From an uncultured Arcobacter sp. (GTDB lineage Bacteria > Campylobacterota > Campylobacteria > Campylobacterales > Arcobacteraceae), in NCBI GenBank assembly GCA_937860115.1, contig CALMBI010000243.1:1-8577 (forward strand): a stretch of 8,577 bases of DNA, read 5' to 3'. The position numbers and the translations under genes are program-made. Positions 1 through 6,373 of this stretch are shown here, piece after piece (positions within the stretch are counted from its first letter, which is position 1; each line of letters begins with the position of its first letter). Below the pieces are notes generated by a model. That model saw only the letters and a list, made by a program, of their open reading frames with translations. It had not been told where the DNA came from and made no database searches.

Positions 1-1
1 T

Positions 2-388
2 CATATTTGTATTTGCAGCGGGACAAAGGAGTTTCATCCTTGGATATGCTAAAGCAGTTTGAAGAAGAAGATTATCAGCTATTCCATTGCTTAGTTTATT
101 TATCGTATTTGCAGTTGCAGGTACTAGAATAAATATATCCGCCCATTTTCCAATAGCAATATGATTATTAATAGAGTTTTTATCCCAGTTTTCAGTGCTT
201 TCATCTAAAATACTTTGCTGTGAAATCGTCTCAAATGTAAGTGGTGTAATAAACTTTTTAGCCCCATCAGTCATAATTACTTTAACATTCGCCCCTGCTT
301 TTATATAAAGCCTTATAAGTTCTAATGACTTATAAATAGCAATCGAACCTGTTACCCCAACTAGGATATTTTTGTTTTTTAGTAACAT
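2..388 (-). CDS. coaBC: CoaBC, phosphopantothenoylcysteine decarboxylase / phosphopantothenate-cysteine ligase (N-terminal part, gene runs off the left edge)
   Basis: This bifunctional coenzyme A enzyme joins cysteine to 4'-phosphopantothenate (C-terminal CoaB domain) and decarboxylates the product with FMN (N-terminal CoaC domain). Only the first 129 codons of a gene normally near 400 codons are present, so just the flavoprotein decarboxylase domain is seen. Translation starts MLLKNKNILVGVTGSIAIYK, with the GVTGSIAxYK flavin-binding loop at residues 11-20. NNHI at 74-77 contains the catalytic-type His76. VPATANTINKLSNGIADN at 89-106 is the conserved PATANT/GIADN region. PAANTNM at 123-129 corresponds to the substrate-clamp PAMNxxM motif, with Ala in place of the usual Met. 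The start ATG at 388 shares its A with the TAA stop of glmU (TAATG), so translation is probably coupled to glmU. The function is secure from these motifs; the CoaB half is assumed, not seen. Confidence 0.93.
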   Translation of the reverse strand, partial: MLLKNKNILVGVTGSIAIYKSLELIRLYIKAGANVKVIMTDGAKKFITPLTFETISQQSILDESTENWDKNSINNHIAIGKWADIFILVPATANTINKLSNGIADNLLLQTALAYPRMKLLCPAANTNM

Positions 389-1683
389 TATTTTGTCCCG
401 AAGAATTTATAGAAAAACTTAGCGATACTTTTTTGAGGAGTTCGGCTAAGGACTAAATCTCCACTTTGTGGGTCTTTTGTGACAGTAGTTCCTGCTGCTA
501 TCATCACATCATCAGGTATTGTTACAGGAGCTACAAGTTGTGTATCACTTCCTACAAAAACATTTTTCCCGATAACTGTTTGGTATTTTTTCTTCCCATC
601 GTAGTTACAAGTGATAGTTCCAGCTCCTATGTTTGAGCCTTCATCAATAGTACAATCTCCAAGATAACTCAAATGCCCAGCTTTTACCCCTGTAAGTCTC
701 CCTTTTTTTACCTCTACAAAGTTTCCTACATGAGTATTTAAGAGGTGACTATCTGGTCTTATTCTTGCCATTGGTCCGATATCACTATTTTCTATCACAC
801 TATTTTCAACAACACTATTTGCTTTGATATGGCTACTTATTATTTTACTTTTCCCAAGAAGTGTAACACCATTTTCTAAGATACTCTCCCCTTCTATTTC
901 CACACCACTTTCGATATAGATAGTATCTGGCAATCGCATAATCACACCATTTGCCATAAATCGCTCTTTTATCCTATTTTGGTGGAGTACTTCTGCATTT
1001 GCTAGGTCAATTTTAGAATTGACCCCTTTGAAATTCTCTTCACTTACAATTACAGGTTTGACCTCTATTTTTTGCTCTATCGCCATCTCTACAAGGTCAG
1101 TGATATAGTATTCTTTTTGATTGTTATTGTTTGTTAGTTTTGGAAGATTTGCTAGTAAAAACTGAGTATCAAAACAGTAAATTCCAGCATTTGCGATATT
1201 TATAGCAAGTTCAGTTTCATTGCAATCTTTTTGCTCCACTATTTTTTTAACAGCTCCATTTTCAATCACAACCCTTCCATAACCCATGGCACTTGGAAGT
1301 TCAAGTACCGACATAGTAAGCTTATTATCGCTTATCAATGCTTCAAGCTCTGTTGCTTCCACAAGCGGCATATCACCATTAAGCACCAATGCTTTAGAGT
1401 GTTTTGGTGCTATTCCCATCACTGCCCCACCAGTCCCTGGGAAATTTAGGTGGTCTTGAATATGGTAGTTTATGCCACCAAAGTATTTATCCATTGCACT
1501 TTGTACAAGTTCTGCTTGATGGTATAAAACCACAGTAATATCATCACTTAATTTTTTAGCTTCAGCAATAGAGTAATACAACATCTCAAAACCTGAGATT
1601 TTGTGAAGCACTTTTGGTAGTGTTGATTTCATTCGTGTACCTTGTCCCGCAGCAAGAATGATGATAGAAATATTTGTTTTCAT
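388..1683 (-). CDS. glmU: GlmU, bifunctional GlcN-1-P acetyltransferase / GlcNAc-1-P uridylyltransferase
   Basis: GlmU makes UDP-N-acetylglucosamine, the precursor of peptidoglycan and lipid A, from glucosamine-1-phosphate, acetyl-CoA and UTP in the cytoplasm. The 431-residue protein is complete and matches the shorter GlmU of Campylobacterota (E. coli has 456). The N-terminal nucleotidyltransferase has LAAGQGTRMKSTLPK at 10-24, PGTGGA at 82-87, GDMPL at 103-107 (metal-binding Asp104), GYGRV at 134-138, NAG at 165-167 and GVNS at 220-223. From about residue 250 the hexapeptide repeats of a left-handed beta-helix acetyltransferase follow: ARIRP at 306-310, a KAGHLSYLGD block at 334-343 with the catalytic-type His337, GAGTITCNYDG at 353-363, and the closing RTPQK. 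The start ATG at 1683 has a weak AGG-type ribosome site in TTAGGTCACACA just upstream. It lies 66 bases after tRNA-Ser and overlaps coaBC by one base, so all three may be co-transcribed. No key residue appears missing. Confidence 0.97.
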   Translation of the reverse strand: MKTNISIIILAAGQGTRMKSTLPKVLHKISGFEMLYYSIAEAKKLSDDITVVLYHQAELVQSAMDKYFGGINYHIQDHLNFPGTGGAVMGIAPKHSKALVLNGDMPLVEATELEALISDNKLTMSVLELPSAMGYGRVVIENGAVKKIVEQKDCNETELAINIANAGIYCFDTQFLLANLPKLTNNNNQKEYYITDLVEMAIEQKIEVKPVIVSEENFKGVNSKIDLANAEVLHQNRIKERFMANGVIMRLPDTIYIESGVEIEGESILENGVTLLGKSKIISSHIKANSVVENSVIENSDIGPMARIRPDSHLLNTHVGNFVEVKKGRLTGVKAGHLSYLGDCTIDEGSNIGAGTITCNYDGKKKYQTVIGKNVFVGSDTQLVAPVTIPDDVMIAAGTTVTKDPQSGDLVLSRTPQKSIAKFFYKFFGTK

Positions 1684-1749
1684 TGTGTGACCTAATATAG
1701 AAATATGTTTTGATTTTATAGTTAAATTTTAGCTAAAAGAGTCTTAAAA
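1684..1749 (-). promoter_or_regulatory. tRNA-Ser/glmU spacer with a weak candidate -10 box and a short palindrome
   Basis: The 66-base spacer is very AT-rich. Reading towards glmU it holds a perfect 12-base palindrome TTTTAGCTAAAA (1727-1738) and a TATAAA (1715-1720). The TATAAA could serve as a -10 box giving a leader of roughly 25 bases before the glmU ATG. No -35-like element is obvious, and the palindrome is AT-only with no loop and no T tract, so it is not a convincing terminator. The spacer may simply be processed RNA between tRNA and mRNA. This is a candidate only. Confidence 0.25.
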
Positions 1750-1837
1750 TGGCGGACGATATAGGATTCGAACCTATGGTGCCGTGAAGCACACCACCTT
1801 TCCAAGATGGCAGATTAAACCGCTCTCACAATCGTCC
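1750..1837 (-). tRNA. tRNA-Ser (anticodon GGA)
   Basis: An 88-base class II tRNA with the 3' CCA encoded (1750-1752). The acceptor stem GGACGAT pairs fully with ATCGTCC, and the discriminator base is G. The anticodon stem CCATC/GGTGG encloses the loop TTGGAAA, giving anticodon GGA, which reads UCC and UCU serine codons. The long variable arm typical of tRNA-Ser is present, with a GTGC/GCAC stem. The T arm is ATAGG-TTCGAAT-CCTAT. The D stem is short (two Watson-Crick pairs plus a G-A), as in other bacterial serine tRNAs, and the D loop has the invariant GG. The gene sits between a decayed gene and glmU and has its own likely promoter immediately upstream. Confidence 0.96.
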
Positions 1838-1851
1838 AAAAGAGAATCGAG

Positions 1852-1857
1852 ATTATA
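1852..1857 (-). promoter_or_regulatory. Probable -10 box (TATAAT) for tRNA-Ser, possibly also glmU-coaBC
   Basis: A perfect consensus TATAAT lies 14 bases before the first base of tRNA-Ser, the right distance for a transcript starting a few bases upstream of the mature tRNA. No TTGACA-like -35 is seen 16-18 bases further upstream; that stretch is A-rich. This fits the known Campylobacterota pattern of vegetative promoters with a strong -10, A/T-rich upstream DNA and little -35 conservation. The box begins two bases past the TGA that closes the pseudogene upstream. The position is seen directly; the promoter role is inferred. Confidence 0.6.
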
Positions 1858-1976
1858 CTCATTTTTTTATTAAGAGGAGTTCTTTTATAACCTCATCGAT
1901 CAAATCATTCCAAATCCCAAGTTTTTTTTTGCCTAAAGATTTTCATTGTTGGATACCAAGGAGAATCATCTCTCTC

Positions 1977-2519
1977 TTATAGCCATCTCCATTCACTATT
2001 TTGAGAAAGTAGTAAAAATGTTTTTTTACCCATCGCACCACTAAAATGTGCTAATGCACTATCTATTGTGATAACAAGATCTAGATGTTCCAAAACCTCC
2101 CCACTATCATGAAAATCATTTATATCTTTACTACAATCAAAAAGATTCTGATACTGATCGATTATTTTGAGAAGATCTTTATTCTCTCCAATTTGCAATG
2201 AGTAAAACTCAATATCACAAAGAGTAAAAAACATTTTAAAAATCTCTAAGGGGATAGAACGATAGGTGTCGTTTTTATGTTCCCTATTCCCTTGATATGC
2301 AAAACCAACTTTAAGATTTTTTGTTTTTTGAACAATATCAGATAACATTTTAGATTTTTTGTTTACTTTTAAATAAGGTATTTTATTTGGTATTTGCTCC
2401 AAAGTAGTTTTAAATATCCTTGGCATAGAGAGTAGTGAAACGACAAAATCAACATCATACAAAATAGCATTGTTAGTAACCACTTCTATCCCATCTATGA
2501 GTTCAAATACACGAATCAA
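1977..2519 (-). CDS. Fragment: glycosyltransferase family 9-like domain of the disrupted gene
   Basis: This 180-codon open stretch is the C-terminal domain piece of the pseudogene at 1859-3308, not an independent gene. Its apparent start is a TTG inside coding sequence: the same frame stays open and homologous upstream to about 2658, giving LIQEEQGFGDNIQFIRYIDL ahead of the TTG. Visible family features are YQGNREHKND and YRSIPLE near residues 75-93, where this class has a GNPxHKNDRxRSIPL-type block, and LDLVITIDSALAHFSGAMGK near 146-165, where glycosyltransferase-9-like proteins have their conserved D-S/T-AxxHxxGA(L/M)G nucleotide-sugar site. The stop after SEWRWL falls inside the usual WRWLxxRDDSPWYP block, so the product would lack about 40 C-terminal residues and the N-terminal part of its domain. 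No ribosome site precedes the TTG. A functional product is unlikely. Confidence 0.55.
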   Translation of the reverse strand: MIRVFELIDGIEVVTNNAILYDVDFVVSLLSMPRIFKTTLEQIPNKIPYLKVNKKSKMLSDIVQKTKNLKVGFAYQGNREHKNDTYRSIPLEIFKMFFTLCDIEFYSLQIGENKDLLKIIDQYQNLFDCSKDINDFHDSGEVLEHLDLVITIDSALAHFSGAMGKKTFLLLSQNSEWRWL

Positions 2520-2623
2520 TTCACTTCTTACAGCGACATAGATCTTTTTTGGTTTTTGATTTTTAATAAGATCAATATAGCGGATAAACTGGATATTATC
2601 CCCAAAACCTTGTTCTTCTTGGA

Positions 2624-3292
2624 TTAGTAATGTTTTACCTTTAATATCCTCTCTATTATAAATGGTAAATCATAAGTGAGTCTTTTGAGTGGATTACTCG
2701 CTTCAAAACGGCTTTCATAATGCTCCCAACCATTTATAAAATCACCATTACGAAGCTCTATAAGTGAGATCGCAAAAATACTATCACTATAGTCATGTTT
2801 ATACTCTAGCGTTTTTGTAAAATAATAATATGCTTTTTGATACTCCATAAGATGATTATATACCAAACCTTTACCATGATACGCTTTATAGTAAGTGGGA
2901 TCTAAAGCTATAACTTTATCAAAATAGTGTATCGATTCTTCATACTCTTCGATCGCACTAAAAGTATTTCCAAGATTATAATAGATATCTACATCATCTA
3001 TTTGAGAGATCTCTAAAGCTTTTTTAAAACACTGTATAGTTTTGTGATACTCTTTTATTTTTTTATAGGCTATTGCTAGATTTGAATATGCAGAGATATA
3101 ATTGTCATCTAATGAAATGGCTTTTTTAAAATACTCAATCGCATTATAAAACTCTTCTAGATGGAGATAAACTACCCCAAGATTAAAATAGATTTTTTTA
3201 TTTTTTGGTTCGAATAGCAACGCTTTTTTGTATAAATTAGTAGCCCCCTTTATACTCTTTATCCGCCACATATTTTGCTGCTGTTGAAACAA
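2624..3292 (-). CDS. Fragment: TPR domain of the disrupted TPR-glycosyltransferase gene
   Basis: This 222-codon stretch is the TPR half of the pseudogene at 1859-3308. The first ~15 residues (MFQQQQNMWRIKSIK) are an out-of-frame reading of the true N-terminus, whose frame gives MNFLELVSTAAKYVADKEYK from ATG 3308. Genuine homology begins at GATNLYKKALLFEP. Consecutive TPR units follow at about residues 33-66, 67-100, 104-137 and 138-171, each with the YxNLGxxY / AIxxFxKAI pattern, then GWEHYESRF (189-197), the linker that precedes the transferase domain in this family. The last ~13 residues, after LPF, are again out of frame because a base is missing near 2660. If translated it would be a soluble TPR-only protein, but its start has no evident ribosome site. 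Confidence 0.55.
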   Translation of the reverse strand: MFQQQQNMWRIKSIKGATNLYKKALLFEPKNKKIYFNLGVVYLHLEEFYNAIEYFKKAISLDDNYISAYSNLAIAYKKIKEYHKTIQCFKKALEISQIDDVDIYYNLGNTFSAIEEYEESIHYFDKVIALDPTYYKAYHGKGLVYNHLMEYQKAYYYFTKTLEYKHDYSDSIFAISLIELRNGDFINGWEHYESRFEASNPLKRLTYDLPFIIERILKVKHY

Positions 3293-3304
3293 GTTCTAAA
3301 AAAT

Positions 3305-4750
3305 TCATAACTCATCTTTACTAAAGATCTCTTGCAATCTTTTTTTATCAATTGTATGTGTGCCATTCATATAGATATTTTCTTCAAGTTCTTTAATAAA
3401 TGGTTTTAATTCGATCATTTGAGAATAAGGCAACAACACATCATAAAGTTCTTTATCACTTTTTGTTTTTTTGATTTGTTGCTCAATTGGACCCTCTTGT
3501 TTATTTTTTTGTTGTGGTTTTTTCAATCTCAATCGAAAATAAGTACCAAGTGATCCCAAAATAATTCCCACTATCCCATACAGATATTTTTCAATCAAAT
3601 CTGCACTATTTTCAACCTCGATCACTTTTGGTTGTGCTTCTTCTAATACCTTTGCTTGTGTTTTTTTCTTTCCACTTACTTTGATATGAAATGATGTTGT
3701 ATTGATATCAACCTCTTTTTTTGTCTCTTTATTGAAATATTTAAAAGGGATCGATGGGATATCAAAATCTTTATCACTAATGATGGAAATTTTTTGTGTA
3801 AACACTCCACCATAAACTCCGTTTTCTAATCCACTTTTTATCTCAGGTTTTGATGCATAAACGACTTGATTTGGAAGCTCAAGTTTAAACTCTTCTATAT
3901 CATCAATATTTCCTGATCCTTCGATTGTAAGTGTCAAATTGATCGGTTCATTGATTTGGGTTTCTTTTTTATCTATCTCCGCTTTTATTTTATAAGATCC
4001 TTGCACACTAAGACCTGGTAAAAGAGGTTTTACTTTGATTGTTTTATCATTGGAAAAAACTCTCATTTGTTTTGGATCAAAACTACCAAAATTTTTTAGA
4101 GCTACTGTTATTAGTTGATTGCCAAGTTTTAAATCTCCACTTTTTTGAGGAAAAATCAAAAAACTATTTCTATACACCATATATCCATTCTCTTCTTTTG
4201 GCTCATCATTTTTGAGTTCTTTTACCCAAAAATTATTTGGTTTAAATGGTTGTAGTTTTGCATCAAGAAGGTTTATCCCAGTTTTATATTTAAATACTAT
4301 AGAAGCGATGATCGTTTCACCAACATACACATCATTTTTATTGGTTTCTAAAAGAAGTACAACATCATCTTTTGCAGATGAGATTTGTGGCTGGGTTTCT
4401 TTAATACGAATTGGCTTTGTGAGTATATTTTTCCCATCTACTTTAATTTTAAATGATGGTATATCGATTGTGCCACTTGGTACAAATGTATAATTTACCA
4501 TTTTTCCTCTCGTTGTTTTCCCATTGACTATAAAGATCTGCTCACTTGTACTTGTACCAACTACTGGAAATCCATTTATATCTTTAAGATTTGGGAACTC
4601 TATATCTTCACCATTTGCTTTTAACTGAATAGTTACAGGATCACCCTTGTAAAAAAACTTTTTATCGACCGCTGCAGTTGCATTTGCAAACAACTCTACA
4701 CCAAATAGTATAAGAAATAAAATTTTACCAAGGTTTGATATTTTGAGCAT
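3305..4750 (-). CDS. batD: BatD-like membrane-anchored periplasmic protein of the Bat (aerotolerance) operon
   Basis: BatD proteins are large beta-rich envelope proteins encoded with BatA-C; their biochemical role is not established, and the 'aerotolerance' name comes from Bacteroides. This 481-residue protein begins with a Sec-type signal peptide (KILFLILFGVELFANA, about residues 9-24). An extracytoplasmic region of about 350 residues rich in beta-strand patterns follows, with the domain opening FYKGDPVTIQL that is characteristic of BatD (about 33-43) and two similar later openings (DVYVGETI, TQINEPINLTL). One membrane segment lies at about 389-405 (YLYGIVGIILGSLGTYF), then a basic cytoplasmic tail of about 75 residues. 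The start at 4750 is preferred because GGAG lies 6 bases upstream and the signal peptide then sits at the N-terminus. The same frame is open to an ATG at 4807, but that would add 19 polar residues and deepen the overlap with batC from 26 to 83 bases. The TGA stop overlaps the start of the next, broken gene as ATGA. Confidence 0.85.
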   Translation of the reverse strand: MLKISNLGKILFLILFGVELFANATAAVDKKFFYKGDPVTIQLKANGEDIEFPNLKDINGFPVVGTSTSEQIFIVNGKTTRGKMVNYTFVPSGTIDIPSFKIKVDGKNILTKPIRIKETQPQISSAKDDVVLLLETNKNDVYVGETIIASIVFKYKTGINLLDAKLQPFKPNNFWVKELKNDEPKEENGYMVYRNSFLIFPQKSGDLKLGNQLITVALKNFGSFDPKQMRVFSNDKTIKVKPLLPGLSVQGSYKIKAEIDKKETQINEPINLTLTIEGSGNIDDIEEFKLELPNQVVYASKPEIKSGLENGVYGGVFTQKISIISDKDFDIPSIPFKYFNKETKKEVDINTTSFHIKVSGKKKTQAKVLEEAQPKVIEVENSADLIEKYLYGIVGIILGSLGTYFRLRLKKPQQKNKQEGPIEQQIKKTKSDKELYDVLLPYSQMIELKPFIKELEENIYMNGTHTIDKKRLQEIFSKDEL

Positions 4751-5426
4751 TTTTTTCTCCATTTTTAGTAAGTGGGACAACAAGTGTTTTGATATCTCTA
4801 TTTTCAAGCATTCCAGACCATTTTTTCTCTTCTAAATCAGATAGCTCTGCTGCTTTTCTTTGTTGTGCTTGTTTTTTATCTTGTTTTGTTTTTTCATCTT
4901 TTTGCATTTTTTTATCGTCATTTACTTGTTCATTTTTTTGTTTTTGATCATTTTTCATTGAACTATTATTGTCATTTTGTTGATCGTTTTTCTTTTGTTC
5001 TTGATCTTTTTGATCTTTATTTTCTTGTTGTTTTTTCTTTTTTAAAAGATCAAGATTATATAAAGTATCTTTATCATTTTTGATTTGAAGTGCCTTTTCA
5101 TAAGCTTTTATCGCTTTATCTATTTGATCAAGCTTTGCATAACTATTTCCACTATTATGCAATCTTTTGTATTCCAATTCTTTATTGGTAGTTTTTATTT
5201 TTTGATACGAATCTAGTGCTTTTTGATAATTCTTTTCTTTATAGTAGAGATTTCCTAGATTATAATTTACCTCATCACTTTTATCTTTTATTTGCTTATA
5301 ATTGTAGATCGCTTCATTGTATCTTTTCTCTTTTTCAAAACTATTTGCTTTGTATTGATAATAATAATCAAATACTCCCCCAAAAAGTGCATTATAAAAG
5401 AAAAAAAGCCCTAATACTATCTTCAT
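4725..5426 (-). CDS. batC: BatC-like TPR protein with a long charged C-terminal region
   Basis: BatC is the TPR partner in Bat operons and is thought to scaffold the VWA proteins at the membrane. The protein (233 residues) starts with a hydrophobic signal or anchor stretch (VLGLFFFYNALFGG, about residues 4-18). About three TPR units follow at 20-122, with YNLGNLYY and YEKALQI typical of the repeat. Residues about 130-192 are an extreme low-complexity run of Lys, Gln, Asp and Asn, probably disordered or coiled coil. The C-terminus ends with KKWSGMLENRDIKTLVVPL, a short ordered-looking block (about 201-219) of the kind that closes many BatC proteins. Two adjacent ATGs are possible (5429 and 5426). 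AGGAG at 5433-5437 is 3 bases from the first and 6 from the second, so the second is preferred; both overlap the batB stop. The 3' end overlaps batD by 26 bases. Confidence 0.85.
   Translation of the reverse strand: MKIVLGLFFFYNALFGGVFDYYYQYKANSFEKEKRYNEAIYNYKQIKDKSDEVNYNLGNLYYKEKNYQKALDSYQKIKTTNKELEYKRLHNSGNSYAKLDQIDKAIKAYEKALQIKNDKDTLYNLDLLKKKKQQENKDQKDQEQKKNDQQNDNNSSMKNDQKQKNEQVNDDKKMQKDEKTKQDKKQAQQRKAAELSDLEEKKWSGMLENRDIKTLVVPLTKNGEKNAQNIKPW
4757..4760 (-). promoter_or_regulatory. Ribosome binding site that sets the batD start
   Basis: GGAG followed by six A bases and then ATG (4750) is a well-spaced Shine-Dalgarno site inside the 3' end of batC. The alternative ATGs in the same frame at 4762 (which overlaps this GGAG) and 4807 have no comparable motif, so it decides the batD start. 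Confidence 0.65.
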
Positions 5427-6373
5427 CATCTTCTCCTAAATCCACTAATAGCAACCATAAAAAATAGAAGCCCTAAAGTTAAAGGGATATAAAACAGCTC
5501 TTCATTATCTTCTATCACAACATCCCCTATTTTTCTCACTTCTGATTTATCTTTAATAGATTCTAACAACTGATTAATATCATCATTTTGTGGTGAATAC
5601 TCCAAATAAGCTCCCCCTGTTTCAAAAGCAAGTTGTTTAATATTTTCATTGAGCTTTGTGATCACAATATTCCCATCACTATCTTTTAAAAGATCCCCTT
5701 TTTCTTCTATTGGACTCCCTTTTTTTGTCCCTATTGCATAGATGAAGATTTTTATTTTGTTTTGTTTAGCAAATTCAATCTCATCACTAAAACTATCTTG
5801 ATCACAGCCATCAGTAAAAATGAGCAATGATTTATCTTTTGTGTCATTGAGTAGTTGCGCAGTAGCTTTTAGTGCTTCAAGAGGTAAAGATCCTGTAACA
5901 CTAATAGATGCTAAACTCAAATTATCAACAAGATATTTCAATGTCGTATAATCACTCGTAACAGGAGCTATCAAAAATCCTTTACTACTAAAAGCAACCG
6001 CCCCTATTTTTTCATTTTTCATATTTGTTAAAAGCTGATAAAATTTATTTTTTGCAAACAAAAATCTATTTGGATAAAGATCATTTGCCATCATAGATTT
6101 TGAGATATCAAAAGCTACAACCATTGAAACAGAACTTTGTGAAACTACAATAGGTTTATTTGGGATTATTGGCCTTGCAAGGGCGATCACTAAAAAGAAA
6201 AAACTCGCTCCAAGTAAAATAAAATTGAGTCTGTTTTGATTTTGCCCAATGATGATTTTTTTGAGCATCTTTTTTGAAAAAAACTCTTCGTAGTTTTTGT
6301 GTCTCCCTTTGATAAAAAATAAGCCAACAAAAAGTAAAAGGACCAAAAAGCCATAAGGATTATAAAAACTCAT
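5426..6373 (-). CDS. batB: BatB, membrane-anchored von Willebrand factor A protein
   Basis: BatB is the second VWA protein of the Bat system. The 315-residue protein has two N-terminal membrane segments (about 7-21 and 51-66), the motif LARP right after the second (65-68), a VWA domain of about 190 residues, and a final membrane helix (about 293-310) before a basic end (FRRR). The metal-ion-dependent adhesion site is complete: DISKS at 89-93 (Asp89, Ser91, Ser93), Thr160 in SVTGSLPLEAL and Asp188 in FTDG. The region between the last two helices should face the periplasm. Its ATG overlaps the batA stop as ATGA, yet it also has its own AGGA seven bases upstream, suggesting reinitiation plus independent ribosome loading. 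A TPR-fused BatB is known elsewhere; here the TPR part is the separate batC, whose start codons overlap the batB TGA. Confidence 0.92.
   Translation of the reverse strand: MSFYNPYGFLVLLLFVGLFFIKGRHKNYEEFFSKKMLKKIIIGQNQNRLNFILLGASFFFLVIALARPIIPNKPIVVSQSSVSMVVAFDISKSMMANDLYPNRFLFAKNKFYQLLTNMKNEKIGAVAFSSKGFLIAPVTSDYTTLKYLVDNLSLASISVTGSLPLEALKATAQLLNDTKDKSLLIFTDGCDQDSFSDEIEFAKQNKIKIFIYAIGTKKGSPIEEKGDLLKDSDGNIVITKLNENIKQLAFETGGAYLEYSPQNDDINQLLESIKDKSEVRKIGDVVIEDNEELFYIPLTLGLLFFMVAISGFRRR

Larger units (their letters stand above)
1859..3308 (-). pseudogene. Disrupted TPR-glycosyltransferase-like gene (three frameshifts and one in-frame stop)
   Basis: One protein can be followed through four reading segments. 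It starts at ATG 3308, overlapping the batD stop as ATGA, with MNFLELVSTAAKYVADKEYK. The frame breaks at the G5 run 3244-3248 (one extra base; otherwise the frame ends at TAA 3237-3239). It continues through about four TPR units with the YxNLGxxY and AxxxFxKALxxxP pattern. It breaks again near 2660 (one base missing) and resumes as DIKGKTLLIQEEQGFGDNIQ, the conserved start of the glycosyltransferase family 9-like domain that follows TPRs in this protein class. NREHKNDTYRSIPL and LDLVITIDSALAHFSGAMGK follow. After SEWRWL comes an in-frame TAA (1977-1979), then RDDSPWYPTMKIFRQ in the same frame. The A9 run (1922-1930) carries one extra base, and WNDLIDEVIKELL leads to TGA at 1859. Intact relatives would be about 480 residues and are expected to be cytoplasmic sugar transferases, substrate unknown. 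Either the gene is decaying or the assembly has errors; the nonsense codon and the intact neighbours favour decay. Confidence 0.85.

Noticed and set aside
1231..1449. Plus-strand open frame opposite glmU, and similar ones at 4212-4493, 5216-5467, 8016-8231 and 8289-8513
   Set aside because: All lie fully or almost fully inside well-supported minus-strand genes, show no recognisable domains, and have composition explained by the opposite strand.
1727..1738. Palindrome TTTTAGCTAAAA as a terminator after tRNA-Ser
   Set aside because: It is AT-only with no loop and no following T tract in the transcribed direction, so a stable terminator hairpin is unlikely.
1922..3248. Homopolymer runs (A9 at 1922-1930, G5 at 3244-3248) as phase-variation switches of a surface glycosylation gene
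   Set aside because: Phase-variable tracts in Campylobacterota are usually G/C runs of eight or more. Here the G run is only five, the third frameshift is in a three-base run, and an in-frame TAA cannot be reversed by slippage. Decay explains the gene better.
3237..3308. A separate 23-codon leader peptide ahead of the TPR fragment
   Set aside because: Its residues up to KEYK continue naturally into the TPR protein when one G is removed from the G5 run, so it is the true N-terminus of the broken gene rather than an independent small gene.
4865..5083. Plus-strand open frame encoding a hydrophobic 72-residue peptide
   Set aside because: It is the antisense of the Lys/Gln/Asp-rich batC tail; AAA/AAG codons read backwards give Phe and Leu. 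No ribosome site or family match.
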